A stretch of DNA of 64,000 nucleotides from Ostreiculturibacter nitratireducens. GTDB lineage: Bacteria; Pseudomonadota; Alphaproteobacteria; Rhodobacterales; Rhodobacteraceae. The notes beneath the pieces are model-generated. The model was given only the letters and a program-made list of their open reading frames with translations, did not search any database and was not told the DNA's origin. This document shows positions 16,314-24,544 of this stretch, one piece after another. Position numbers and translations under genes: made by a program. Within the stretch, counting starts at the first letter, position 1. Each line of letters starts with the position of its first letter. The stretch covers positions 1,240,001 through 1,304,000 of the forward strand of contig NZ_JAVQHL010000001.1 of NCBI RefSeq assembly GCF_032670585.1, written 5' to 3'.

Positions 16314-17311
16314 GCGCGGATGTCACCGTTTTCGGGAAGACCCGGCAAGGGACCGAGGTGCAGGCTATCACCCTTCGCGGCGGAGGGCTCACGGCGCGGG
16401 TGCTGACGCACGGGGCGACCCTGCAGGATCTACGGCTGGAGGGCGTTGACTGGCCGCTTACGCTCGGTTCCGCGGAGTTGGCCGCCTACGAGGGGCCGAT
16501 GGCGCATTTCGGGCCGATCGTCGGGCCCGTCGCGAACCGGATCGCCGGTGCGCGGGCCGAGATAGACGGCCGCCTCTGCCGGTTCGATGTCAACGTGGGC
16601 GCGGATACGACGCTTCACAGCGGGCCGACGGGCATCCAGCACCAGGTGTGGTCCATAGCGGATGCGAGGGCGGACCGGGTGACGCTGACACTCGACCTGC
16701 CCGACGGGCTGGGCGGGTTTCCAGGGAACCGTCGGATCGAGTCCGTAATCTCTGTGGAAGCCGAAGCGGCGCTGACGTTTCGGCTGACCGCCACGACCGA
16801 CGCGCCGACGCTCGTGAACCTGACGAACCACAGCTACTGGAACCTCGACGGGTCGGAAACGATCGCCGGCCACTGGCTGCGCGTGGCGGCGAACAGCTTC
16901 CTGCCGCTGACCGATGCATACATCCCGACGGGAGAGGTGCGGGAGGTCGCCGGCACCGTGTTCGATCTGCGCGGGGGACGAACCCTGAAGGCGCAGCGGA
17001 CCTATGACGTGAACCTGTGCCTCGCCGATGGGCCGAGGCAGCTTACGGAAGTCGCCGAGCTGATCGGGCAGTCGGGTGTTCGGCTGCGGCTCGCGACGAC
17101 GGAACCGGGGCTTCAGGTCTACGACATGTCGTCAGCCGGTTCTTCGCCCTTTGTCGGGCACGGCGGGCGACCATACGGCAGCTTCGCGGGGCTCGCGCTG
17201 GAGGCCCAGCTCTGGCCAGACGCGGTCCACCATACGGCCTTCCCGTCGATACTCCTGCGCCCGGACGAGACAAGGGAACAAGTGACGCGCCTGCGCTTTG
17301 ACCGGACCTGA
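16310..17311 (+). CDS. galM: Aldose 1-epimerase (mutarotase)
   Basis: A 333-residue GalM-family enzyme that interconverts alpha and beta anomers of aldoses. The acid catalyst is His174 in NLTNHSYWNL. His103 in TLHSGPTG and Arg77 in VANRIAG bind sugar, and the base is the Glu in LALEAQLWPDA near residue 298. The start is TTG at 16310, coupled to the lactonase stop (TTGA). This pairing makes a sugar-oxidation role likely: the epimerase supplies the beta anomer to a dehydrogenase whose lactone product the SMP-30 enzyme opens. Confidence 0.92.
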   Translation: MSADVTVFGKTRQGTEVQAITLRGGGLTARVLTHGATLQDLRLEGVDWPLTLGSAELAAYEGPMAHFGPIVGPVANRIAGARAEIDGRLCRFDVNVGADTTLHSGPTGIQHQVWSIADARADRVTLTLDLPDGLGGFPGNRRIESVISVEAEAALTFRLTATTDAPTLVNLTNHSYWNLDGSETIAGHWLRVAANSFLPLTDAYIPTGEVREVAGTVFDLRGGRTLKAQRTYDVNLCLADGPRQLTEVAELIGQSGVRLRLATTEPGLQVYDMSSAGSSPFVGHGGRPYGSFAGLALEAQLWPDAVHHTAFPSILLRPDETREQVTRLRFDRT

Positions 17312-17772
17312 CGGATCACCGCGGATCAAGGTCGCTCGGAGCGGCTCGGGCCGAGGTGCATGCTCAAATCCGTACGGAGCCGCTTACTCCGAGGCGAGGA
17401 CCGGCGCGCGCAATCGGTGTCCCGGGGCGATATCGCACGCTCCTGGTTTTCCTCCGAATACCAGAGGCTTGAAGCCGCCGAAGCCATCGAGCGATCGGTC
17501 GGAAGCAGGCATTTCGGCTGAACCTTCGCAGTGACGGCCGCGGGACTTTTCAGACGACCTGGCCGACTGGACTTGTACGGAAAGACAGCTTGTTCGACTC
17601 GGCAGCAACGGGGATCAAGATAACACGTGTAGCGAGTGTTGATTGTAAGTGGTTTGCTAAATAGTTGTTAACGAGTGCGACCTTTGTGTCGACGCAGTCA
17701 ACACTCGCTGCATATCTCTCAGCCGGAAAAATCGCGTCGCTTCTGGTCGAAGCTGAAAGCGGGGCCCGCGAC
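17312..17772. other. Gene-poor stretch with AT-rich island
   Basis: This is 461 bases without a supported gene. Bases 17620-17720 are clearly AT-richer than the surroundings and contain a 17-base inverted repeat (listed separately). A 74-codon minus-strand frame (17384-17608) is open but matches nothing I know. It may be a relic of a once longer accessory gene next to the Hint-domain protein. Confidence 0.4.
17629..17711. repeat. Inverted repeat, 17-base arms, 49-base spacer
   Basis: The left arm 17629-17645 (GTAGCGAGTGTTGATTG) and right arm 17695-17711 (CAGTCAACACTCGCTGC) are reverse complements at 15 of 17 positions. The spacer is AT-rich and holds a partial third copy (ACGAGTGCGA). It could be a regulatory dyad or the remains of a small mobile element. 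No transposase is nearby. Confidence 0.55.
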
Positions 17773-18324
17773 TCAGTGGAACGCGCGGACGAAATCCGGA
17801 TCCACATGCATCCAGACGCCATCAACATGCACCTCGACCGGCGTTCCGCAATGGAACAGGGTATAGGTGAACATGGGTTCCGGTCTGCGGATTGCCTTGC
17901 CCCCGCCGACCAGTTCCGAGGCCAGCTTGTTGGTGCGCGGCCCATAGCCGCCACCCAGGCAGATCATCTGCCCCGGCGAAACGAGCACATCCTGCTTCGG
18001 CATGCCAAGTCCGATCGCGCCAGCACGTATCAGAACGGGCTGAGCCTCGGGATGGCGGTGCATGAAATCCTCGTTGAGCACGAGCCGATCGAGCCACACG
18101 ATCTGGGCAAACATGCCGTTGCGCGTGCGGACGCGGTCGCGCACACGCAGGGTCTGGGCCGGGAAATTGCCGAAATCCGTCTCGATGGGCGCCATCGGAC
18201 CGAATCCCGGCAGTTTCCAGCGCGCCGGCTGCGCTACGCGCTGACCTGCGGCCGGCAAGACATCGTTGCCAAGGGGCTGCGCCTCTGGCGTCAGTGCGGT
18301 GGGGGCGGGTTCGTTCCTGTCCAT
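17773..18324 (-). CDS. Hint-domain protein (Rhodobacterales type)
   Basis: A 183-residue protein. From about residue 45 it follows the Hint (Hedgehog/intein) fold as found in many secreted Rhodobacterales proteins: an ETDFGNFPAQTLRVRDRVRTRNG strand pair, IVWLDRLVL, HPEAQPVLIRAGAIG and DVLVSPGQMICL. The usual N-terminal nucleophile Cys/Ser of the autoprocessing domain is replaced (the block starts APIETDFG), so cleavage activity is doubtful. No signal peptide is visible. The gene stands alone in a gene-poor, AT-richer region. The role is unknown; these proteins are often attached to RTX-type secreted proteins. Confidence 0.72.
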   Translation of the reverse strand: MDRNEPAPTALTPEAQPLGNDVLPAAGQRVAQPARWKLPGFGPMAPIETDFGNFPAQTLRVRDRVRTRNGMFAQIVWLDRLVLNEDFMHRHPEAQPVLIRAGAIGLGMPKQDVLVSPGQMICLGGGYGPRTNKLASELVGGGKAIRRPEPMFTYTLFHCGTPVEVHVDGVWMHVDPDFVRAFH

Positions 18325-18904
18325 CTCGGTCGACCTTGATCCTGGTTGAACTCAGGGCGACGATTCAGGCTTCTGACGTAGCCGTATGATACAGCAGGTC
18401 CGCCTTTCGGTCTAGGAAACCGCGACAGGACACAACGCACACCGGACAGACAGGAGACCTGCCCGCCCGGTGCGTTACACAACATCAGCACTCGTACCTG
18501 GCGCAACATGCCTACTCGTTACCCTCGAGCGGGGACGGTTTCCCGTTCCGCTCAAGAAACAGATAAGCCTTGGAAGTGGACGTCAATCGGGCGCGAAATT
18601 GATGGAATGTGCCGTTTCTTTGCCGCCGGAATTTGGCCAACTCGGCCAATTTCAGTTGAGAATTCAAAGAAAAGAACAATGGCACCCGAAGACCTGTCTA
18701 AAAGGACAAGTGCCGCGTTCTGGCAGCTGTCCTTTGTTTCCAATTTGCGAATGTTTCGCCGCCACGGACCGGTCACATTTTGTTATTCTTAATTTGAAAA
18801 CAAACTGTTTTTCGGGGCCGACCCCGGTGAGAAACGCCCAATACCGCGCAATGCGGCCTGATTGCTCACCCCGGACATGACACAAGTAGGATCGCGGCGC
18901 TGTT
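18325..18904. other. Long intergenic stretch, AT-richer, unexplained
   Basis: This is 580 bases between the Hint gene and puuD. Base composition drops visibly in GC from about 18560 to 18830 (AAAACAAACTG, AGAAAAGAACAATGG). Small frames are open on both strands (for example 18508-18792 plus and 18552-18776 minus), but none has family features or typical codon bias. A near-perfect 9-base dyad, AATTTGGCC / GGCCAATTT, with a 5-base loop lies at 18630-18652. The stretch may hold the Hint-gene promoter, an sRNA or decayed foreign DNA; the sequence does not decide. Confidence 0.4.
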
Positions 18905-20131
18905 TCAACCGTTTGCCGCGCGGAACCAGGCGACGATCGCTTCCCGCTCGGCCGGCTCCATGTAAGAGAGATTCGCGGGCGGCATCGCGTGGCTCAGCCC
19001 GGCCTGAACCGTGATGCGCCGAGCCTCCTTCGCGATCTGTTCGGCTGTTTCCAGTACGACACCTTTCGGCGGCCAGTAGAGGCCGTCCCAAACCGGCTCG
19101 GCGGCGTGGCACATCGAACAGCGGCCCTGAACGATCCACGTCACCTCCTCGAAACCGTCGGCGGACGCGTAGCGAAGCGCGGCCCCCTTGAGTTCGGCGG
19201 CCTCCGTCTCGGCGGCCCTGGGCGCGCCGATCGCGGAGAGCCAGACGATGACGAGGAACAGGATCACGGTCGCTGCCCAGGTCCAGTGCGGGTTGCCCTT
19301 CCGCGCGTGGACCGAGTTGAAGTAGTGCCGGATCGTCACGCCCATGAGGAACACGATGCTGGCGATGATCCAGTTGTACTCGGTCGCGAAGGCGAGCGGG
19401 TAGTGGTTCGACAGCATCAGGAAGATCACCGGCAGCGTCAGGTAGTTGTTGTGCGTCGAACGCTGCTTGGCGATCTTGCCGAATTTCGGATCTGGCGTCC
19501 GCTGGGCGATGAGGTCGGCCGTGACGATCTTCTGGTTCGGGATGATCGTCATGAAGACGTTGCCCGACATGATCGTGGCGGTCAGCGCGCCAAGGTGCAG
19601 GAAGGCGGCGCGGCCGGAAAAGACCTGCGTGTAGGCCCAGGCGAGCCCCACGAGGATGATGTAGAGCGCGACCATCAGGCGGCGGTTGTCGTCGCCGAAG
19701 CGGCTCTTGCAGATCATGTCGTAGGCGAACCAGCCGAAGATGAGCGAACCGAGCGAGATCAGGATCGCCTGCCAGGTCGGAATGTCGAGTACCTCGGGGT
19801 CCACGAGGTAGAACTCGGCACCGACGTAATAGACCAGAATCAGCATCGCGAAGCCGGTCAGCCAGGTCGAATAGCTTTCCCATTTGAACCAGGTCAGTTC
19901 GTCCGGCATCCGCGCGGGCGCGACCATGTACTTCTGGATGAAATAGAACCCCCCGCCGTGCACCTGCCAGGCCTCGCCGTGGACGCCGGCGCGGCGGTCC
20001 GTCGAAGGAAAGAGACCGAGGTCGAGCGCGATGAAGTAGAAGGAGGACCCGATCCAGGCGATCGCCGTGATCACATGCGTCCAGCGGACCGCGAATTCCA
20101 GCCATTCGCCGAGGACCACGAAATCGTACAT
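18905..20131 (-). CDS. puuD: Urate hydroxylase PuuD (membrane urate oxidase with cytochrome c domain)
   Basis: A 408-residue protein that oxidises urate to 5-hydroxyisourate. Residues 1-300 hold about eight to nine transmembrane helices with conserved His and acidic residues (RWTHVITAIAWIGSSFYF, STHNNYLTLPVIFLMLSNH). Residues 310-408 are a cytochrome c-type domain with CSMCH haem motif (Cys338, Cys341, His342) and a likely axial Met in AMPPANLSYM. Electrons would thus pass to the respiratory chain rather than to O2 as in cofactor-free uricase. Start ATG 20131 has GGAGG six bases upstream. It is divergent from a LysR gene and clusters with the later urate-pathway enzymes. Confidence 0.95.
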   Translation of the reverse strand: MYDFVVLGEWLEFAVRWTHVITAIAWIGSSFYFIALDLGLFPSTDRRAGVHGEAWQVHGGGFYFIQKYMVAPARMPDELTWFKWESYSTWLTGFAMLILVYYVGAEFYLVDPEVLDIPTWQAILISLGSLIFGWFAYDMICKSRFGDDNRRLMVALYIILVGLAWAYTQVFSGRAAFLHLGALTATIMSGNVFMTIIPNQKIVTADLIAQRTPDPKFGKIAKQRSTHNNYLTLPVIFLMLSNHYPLAFATEYNWIIASIVFLMGVTIRHYFNSVHARKGNPHWTWAATVILFLVIVWLSAIGAPRAAETEAAELKGAALRYASADGFEEVTWIVQGRCSMCHAAEPVWDGLYWPPKGVVLETAEQIAKEARRITVQAGLSHAMPPANLSYMEPAEREAIVAWFRAANG

Positions 20132-20177
20132 CAGAGCCTCCTGAGCGTTTGGCAGCAACTATACCGCCGCCGACTAT

Positions 20178-20213
20178 TTTGATAATCCATCAAATGCCTG
20201 AGGACATTCAGGC
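20178..20213. promoter_or_regulatory. Tandem dyads in the puuD-lysR divergent region
   Basis: TTTGAT-N5-ATCAAA (20178-20194) is followed one base later by GCCTGA-N6-TCAGGC (20196-20213); both have perfect 6-base arms. They lie between the divergent puuD and lysR starts, where a LysR protein would bind its autoregulatory and activation sites. Confidence 0.5.
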
Positions 20214-20240
20214 CAAGCCAAATAATCGCGGGGCGCCCCC

Positions 20241-21173
20241 ATGTCCTACGTCAATAACCTGAAGATGTTCGTCCGTGTCTTCGAACTGGGCAGCATGAGC
20301 GCGGCTGCGCGGGATCAGCGCACTTCGCCCGCAGTGGCCTCGGCCCGCATCGCGGAACTTGAGAAGCATCTCGGCGTCCGGCTGTTCAACCGCACCACGC
20401 GCTCGCTTCAGCCGACGGAGAGCGGTCGTATCTTCTACGAGGGCGCGCAGAACGTGCTGGAGGCGATCGACGCGGCCGAAGCGGCCGTGGTGGACGCAAC
20501 GCAGAACCCCAAGGGCACGATCTTCGTGGCGGCGCCCCTGGGCGTCGGCCGACGGTTCATCGCCCCGCATGTGCCCGCGTTCAAGGATGAATACCCGCAG
20601 ATAGACATCCGGTTGCGCCTGTCCGACCGGAAGGTGGACGTGATCGGCGAAGGGCTGGACCTCGCGTTTCACCTCGGGCCACTGGAGGATTCCACGCTGA
20701 AGGTCCGGGTGATCGCCGATTGCCCGCGACTTCTCTGCGCGGCGCCCTCCTACGTCGAACGGCGGGGGAACCCCGAAAACGGCGAGGCGCTGGTCAAGGA
20801 CCGGCACGACTGCCTGATCCTCCGCTTCCCCGGGGCGCGCGAGTTCCAGTGGACGCTCCGGACGCCGGACGGCCCGCGCCGCTATGACGTGTCCGGCCCT
20901 TACGAGTCGGACGACGGCGACGTGCTGACGGGGTGGGCTCTCGACGGCCGGGGGATCGTGATGAAGCCCTGGTTCGAGGTGGCCGAGCACCTGCGCCAGG
21001 GGCGCCTGGTGCCGGTCGCGGAGGCGACCCCGCCCCTGCCCACGCAGTTCGTCTGCCTGACGCAGCACCGCCGCTTCACCGACCCGAAGATCCGGCTTTT
21101 CACCGATTTCATCGTGGCGCGCTGCAAGGCACAGCTGGCGCGCGAAACCGAAGGCATTCAGCTGCCCCGGTAA
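20241..21173 (+). CDS. LysR family transcriptional regulator of the urate cluster
   Basis: A 310-residue LysR regulator. The N-terminal winged helix (residues 1-62) includes LKMFVRVFELGSMSAAARDQ and LEKHLGVRLFNRTTRSLQPTESG. The periplasmic-binding-like effector domain occupies 90-300. It is divergent from puuD and converges with uraH, their 3' ends overlapping by 16 bases. Position makes it the probable regulator of urate degradation, with urate or a downstream ureide as inducer by inference. Confidence 0.9.
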   Translation: MSYVNNLKMFVRVFELGSMSAAARDQRTSPAVASARIAELEKHLGVRLFNRTTRSLQPTESGRIFYEGAQNVLEAIDAAEAAVVDATQNPKGTIFVAAPLGVGRRFIAPHVPAFKDEYPQIDIRLRLSDRKVDVIGEGLDLAFHLGPLEDSTLKVRVIADCPRLLCAAPSYVERRGNPENGEALVKDRHDCLILRFPGAREFQWTLRTPDGPRRYDVSGPYESDDGDVLTGWALDGRGIVMKPWFEVAEHLRQGRLVPVAEATPPLPTQFVCLTQHRRFTDPKIRLFTDFIVARCKAQLARETEGIQLPR

Positions 21174-21514
21174 GTCGAATAGCCGTAGGGGGATAGCAGC
21201 AGGGGAACGTGGTAATGAGCCCCGGCGTCCGAGATGCCGAACCGGATCGGGACTTCGTCGATGAACAGAGGCTCCGCGCCGGACTGACCGGTCGCGCGAA
21301 GATAGTCGCCGGCGGCGAACACGAGTTCATAAGTTCCAGCGGCGAAATCCTCCTTGGGGAGGATCGGGCTGTCGGTTCGGCCGTCGGAATTAGTCGCCAT
21401 CTCCGCCAGCTTCACGCGCCCTGCCCGGTCAAGCCGGTAGAGCCTGATCTTGAGCCCTGCCGCGGGTAGACCGCGCGCGGTATCGAGAACATGGGTGGTG
21501 AGATAGCCGCTCAT
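21158..21514 (-). CDS. uraH: 5-hydroxyisourate hydrolase
   Basis: A 118-residue transthyretin-related enzyme that opens 5-hydroxyisourate to OHCU, the second step of urate breakdown. The signature N-terminal THVLDTARGLPAAG contains catalytic His8, and the C-terminus ends in the diagnostic YRGS tetrapeptide (115-118). The middle RVKLAEMATNSDGRTDSP segment is also typical. It is divergent from the puuE-uraD fusion and its 3' end overlaps that of the LysR gene. Confidence 0.96.
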   Translation of the reverse strand: MSGYLTTHVLDTARGLPAAGLKIRLYRLDRAGRVKLAEMATNSDGRTDSPILPKEDFAAGTYELVFAAGDYLRATGQSGAEPLFIDEVPIRFGISDAGAHYHVPLLLSPYGYSTYRGS

Positions 21515-21657
21515 TCCGTCCTCCTCTTGCCCCTGCAGTATGCATGGGAACGCGCGGCCAGGCGACCGGGCCCATGCGCGAAAGGTCCTTCAGGGATTTC
21601 TTGATAAACGCGTGGAATTTCCGTGTTCATAATGAAGATGCAACTGGGAGGCCGGGC

Positions 21658-23076
21658 ATGAACAGGTATCCGCGCGACATGCGGGGTTATGGCGCCTCCG
21701 CGCCGGATGCGGCCTGGCCGGGCGGCGCCAAGATCGCCGTTCAGATCGTCCTGAACTACGAGGAAGGCGGCGAGAACTGCATCCTCCACGGCGATGCGGC
21801 CTCGGAAGCCTTCCTGTCGGAGATCGTCGGTGCAGCGCAATGGCCGGGCCAGCGTCACTGGAACATGGAGTCGATCTACGAATACGGCGCGCGCGCCGGG
21901 TTCTGGCGACTCCATCGCCTGTTCACCGGCATGGAGATTCCGGTCACGGTCTACGGTGTGGCGACCGCGCTTGCTCGCTCACCCGAGCAGGTCGCCGCGA
22001 TGAAAGCCGCGGGCTGGGAAATCGCAACGCACGGGCTGAAGTGGGTCGAGCACAAGGACATGCCCGAGGAGGAGGAGCGCGCCCAGATCGCCGAGGCGAT
22101 CCGGCTTCACGCCGAGGTCGTGGGCGAAAGGCCGCGCGGCTGGTACACGGGGCGCTGTTCGGCGAACACCGTGCGGCTCGTGGCGGAAGAAGGCGGGTTC
22201 GACTGGATCTCGGACACCTACGACGACGACCTGCCCTACTGGATCGAGGCGGGGGAGCGCGACCAGCTGATCATCCCCTACACGCTCGACGCCAACGACA
22301 TGCGGTTCGCGACCCCGCAGGGTTTCAACACCGGCGAGCACTTCTTCCAGTATCTCAGGGACGCCTTCGACTGCCTCTATGCCGAAGGCGCGGCAGGGGC
22401 CGCGAAGATGATGAGCGTGGGGCTCCACTGCCGCCTGATCGGGCGCCCGGGCCGGGTGATGGGGCTCAAGCGCTTCCTCGACTACGCGAAGGGGCACCAG
22501 GGCGTCTGGTTCCCGCGCCGTATCGACATCGCGCGGCACTGGGCCGCGACGCATCCGCCGAAACGGCGCGATCGGCCGAGCCGGATGGGGCGGGAGGATT
22601 TCGTCGCGAAATTCGGCGGCGTCTTCGAACATTCGCCCTGGATCGCGGAGCGTGCCTGGGAACTGGAACTCGGCCCTGCCCATGACAGCGCGGCGGGCGT
22701 TCACAACGCGCTCGCGCGGATGTTCCGTTCCGCAACGGAGGCCGAACGCCTCGGCGTGCTGAAGGCGCACCCCGATCTCGCGGGGAAGCTCGCGCAGGCG
22801 AAGAGGTTGACCGAGGCTTCGACCTCCGAACAGGCGAGCGCCGGGCTCGACGCGCTGACCGACGAGGAACGCGCCACGTTCGAACGGCTTAACACCGAAT
22901 ACGTCGAGAAGCACGGCTTCCCCTTCATCATTGCGGTCCGCGACAACACGAAGGCGACGATCCTCGAGGCGTTCGGGCGGCGCCTCTCCAACGACCGCGA
23001 AGCCGAATTCGCCGAAGCCTGCCGGCAGGTCGAACGCATCGCCTGCCTGCGCCTGAAGGACATGCTGGATGAGTGA
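21658..23076 (+). CDS. puuE: Allantoinase PuuE fused to OHCU decarboxylase UraD
   Basis: A 472-residue bifunctional enzyme. Residues 1-300 are a polysaccharide-deacetylase-like metal-independent allantoinase (PuuE), which hydrolyses allantoin to allantoate: VLNYEEGGENCILHGD, MEIPVTVYGVA, GWEIATHGLKW and WYTGRCSANTVRL. Residues about 308-472 are UraD, which decarboxylates OHCU to S-allantoin: MGREDFVAKFGGVFEHSPWI, the HPDL motif at 371-374 and YVEKHGFPFIIAVRD. Step order in the pathway is UraD then PuuE, so the fusion could pass allantoin directly. Start ATG 21658 follows GGGAGG; the frame extends upstream without conservation. The last bases overlap the next gene. Confidence 0.95.
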   Translation: MNRYPRDMRGYGASAPDAAWPGGAKIAVQIVLNYEEGGENCILHGDAASEAFLSEIVGAAQWPGQRHWNMESIYEYGARAGFWRLHRLFTGMEIPVTVYGVATALARSPEQVAAMKAAGWEIATHGLKWVEHKDMPEEEERAQIAEAIRLHAEVVGERPRGWYTGRCSANTVRLVAEEGGFDWISDTYDDDLPYWIEAGERDQLIIPYTLDANDMRFATPQGFNTGEHFFQYLRDAFDCLYAEGAAGAAKMMSVGLHCRLIGRPGRVMGLKRFLDYAKGHQGVWFPRRIDIARHWAATHPPKRRDRPSRMGREDFVAKFGGVFEHSPWIAERAWELELGPAHDSAAGVHNALARMFRSATEAERLGVLKAHPDLAGKLAQAKRLTEASTSEQASAGLDALTDEERATFERLNTEYVEKHGFPFIIAVRDNTKATILEAFGRRLSNDREAEFAEACRQVERIACLRLKDMLDE

Positions 23077-23905
23077 CTACTTCGCCCCCCATGGCGGCCT
23101 GCCGCCGCAAACACAGCTGATGACCGGCCGCGCCGTCTTCACCGAAGCCTATGCCTTCATCCCGCGCGGCGTCTTCTCGGACATCGTGACGAGCTATCTG
23201 CCCGGCTGGGAGGGGACCCGCCTCTGGCTGATCGCCCGGCCCATGACGGGGTTTTCCGAGACGTTCAGCCAATACGTGATGGAAGTCGCGCCCGGCGGCG
23301 GATCGGACGCGCCCGAGCCCGAAGCCGGCGCCGAGGGCGTGATCTTCGTTACCGACGGCGAGGCGCGGCTGACCATCGAAAACACGGATCACACGCTGAC
23401 ACCCGGCGGCTACGCCTATCTTCCGCCCTCCTGCGAATGGCGGCTGAGGAACGCGGGCGACGCCCCTGCCCGCTTCCACTGGGTCCGCAAGCTTTACGAG
23501 CCCGCGCCGGGCATCCCCGCACCTAGGGCCTTCGTGACCTCCGACAAGGATGTGGCCCCCATCGCCATGCCCGACACCGGGGGCCGCTGGGCCACCACGC
23601 GCTTCGTGGATCCCGCGGACCTCTCGCATGACATGCATGTCAACATCGTCACCTTCAAGCCGGGCGGCCTCATCCCCTTCGAAGAGACGCATGTGATGGA
23701 ACACGGGCTCTACGTGCTGGAGGGGAAGGCGGTCTACAAGCTCAACCGCGACTGGGTCGAGGTCGAGGCCGGGGATTTCATGTGGCTCCGGGCCTATTGC
23801 CCGCAGGCCTGCTACGCGGCCGGACCGGGTCCGTTCCGCTACCTTCTCTACAAGGACGTGAACCGCCATGCCCGCCTTCGCGGCCCCGGCGCGTTCGGAC
23901 GCTGA
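23069..23905 (+). CDS. (S)-ureidoglycine aminohydrolase, bicupin
   Basis: A 278-residue two-cupin protein of the AllE/UGHY family. Metal-binding residues lie in the second cupin around ETHVMEHGLYVLEGKAVYKLN (residues 208-232), and the first cupin includes PEAGAEGVIFVTDGEARLTIEN. It removes ammonia from (S)-ureidoglycine to give (S)-ureidoglycolate. Annotation systems often name it 'bifunctional allantoicase/ureidoglycine aminohydrolase', but cupin members have only the latter activity demonstrated. It overlaps the end of puuE-uraD by eight bases and is followed by allA. Confidence 0.9.
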   Translation: MSDYFAPHGGLPPQTQLMTGRAVFTEAYAFIPRGVFSDIVTSYLPGWEGTRLWLIARPMTGFSETFSQYVMEVAPGGGSDAPEPEAGAEGVIFVTDGEARLTIENTDHTLTPGGYAYLPPSCEWRLRNAGDAPARFHWVRKLYEPAPGIPAPRAFVTSDKDVAPIAMPDTGGRWATTRFVDPADLSHDMHVNIVTFKPGGLIPFEETHVMEHGLYVLEGKAVYKLNRDWVEVEAGDFMWLRAYCPQACYAAGPGPFRYLLYKDVNRHARLRGPGAFGR

Positions 23906-23995
23906 GATGGCGCGCCCTGCTGCCCTCCTGCTGGCCGAAGACCTCCTCCAGCGACCTCGGGGAAGAAAAGCCCCGGCCCCGACCATGGAACCCGC

Positions 23996-24490
23996 ATGCA
24001 AGACCTGATCCGAACCGAACCGCTCACGCCAGAGGTCTTCGCCCCCTTCGGCGACGTGCTGGAGGCTGGCGGCGAACCGGATCGGATCATCAATCGCGGC
24101 CTGTGCGGGCGCTGGCATGACCGGGGACGGCTCGACTTCGGCCCCGGCGGGCGCGCGGGCATCTCCATCTTCAAGGCCGAGCCGCGGGAAATGCCCTACA
24201 CGCTCGACATGGTCGAACGGCATCCCGACGGCAGTCAGGCCTTCCTTCCGATGTCGCTCGACCCGTTCCTGGTGATCGTCGCGCCAGACGAGGGCGGACG
24301 CCCCGCCCCCCCCCGCGCCTTCATGACGAGCCCGGGACAGGGCATCAATCTTCTGAGGAATACCTGGCACGGGGTACTCACTCCGCTGGCGGCGCCGGGC
24401 CTGTTCGCCGTGGTCGACCGCATCGGGGACACCCCGAACCTCGAGGAGCACTGGTTCGACAGTCCCTACCTCATAGCCTTCAACCGATAA
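23996..24490 (+). CDS. allA: Ureidoglycolate lyase
   Basis: A 164-residue AllA-type enzyme that splits ureidoglycolate into glyoxylate and urea. Family marks are TPEVFAPFGDVLEAGG, a RAGISIFKAEPREMPY segment with an invariant Arg, MVERHPDGSQAFLPM, and a cupin-like closing region with LLRNTWHGVLTPL. Length is standard. It lies 90 bases after the aminohydrolase gene and 54 bases before the permease; the urate operon thus ends in transport. Confidence 0.93.
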   Translation: MQDLIRTEPLTPEVFAPFGDVLEAGGEPDRIINRGLCGRWHDRGRLDFGPGGRAGISIFKAEPREMPYTLDMVERHPDGSQAFLPMSLDPFLVIVAPDEGGRPAPPRAFMTSPGQGINLLRNTWHGVLTPLAAPGLFAVVDRIGDTPNLEEHWFDSPYLIAFNR

Positions 24491-24544
24491 CAGAGGCCGG
24501 TTCACGGCCCGTTTTCCGGACAACAGAAGAGGAACAGTGAAAAA

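Noticed and set aside
17384..17608. A 74-codon minus-strand frame near the Hint gene
   Set aside because: No family match, no RBS, and a weakly biased composition; could be a relic, but there is too little to annotate it.
17629..17711. Insertion sequence bounded by the 17-base inverted repeat
   Set aside because: The element would be only 83 bases with no transposase and no visible target-site duplication, so a mobile-element call is not supported.
18508..18792. A 94-codon plus-strand frame in the long gap
   Set aside because: Codon use is not typical of this genome, the product has no motif, and an overlapping minus-strand frame is equally open.
20178..20194. FNR/Anr box reading of TTTGATAATCCATCAAA
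   Set aside because: FNR sites need TTGAT-N4-ATCAA; the spacer here is five bases. It is kept only as a LysR-type dyad.
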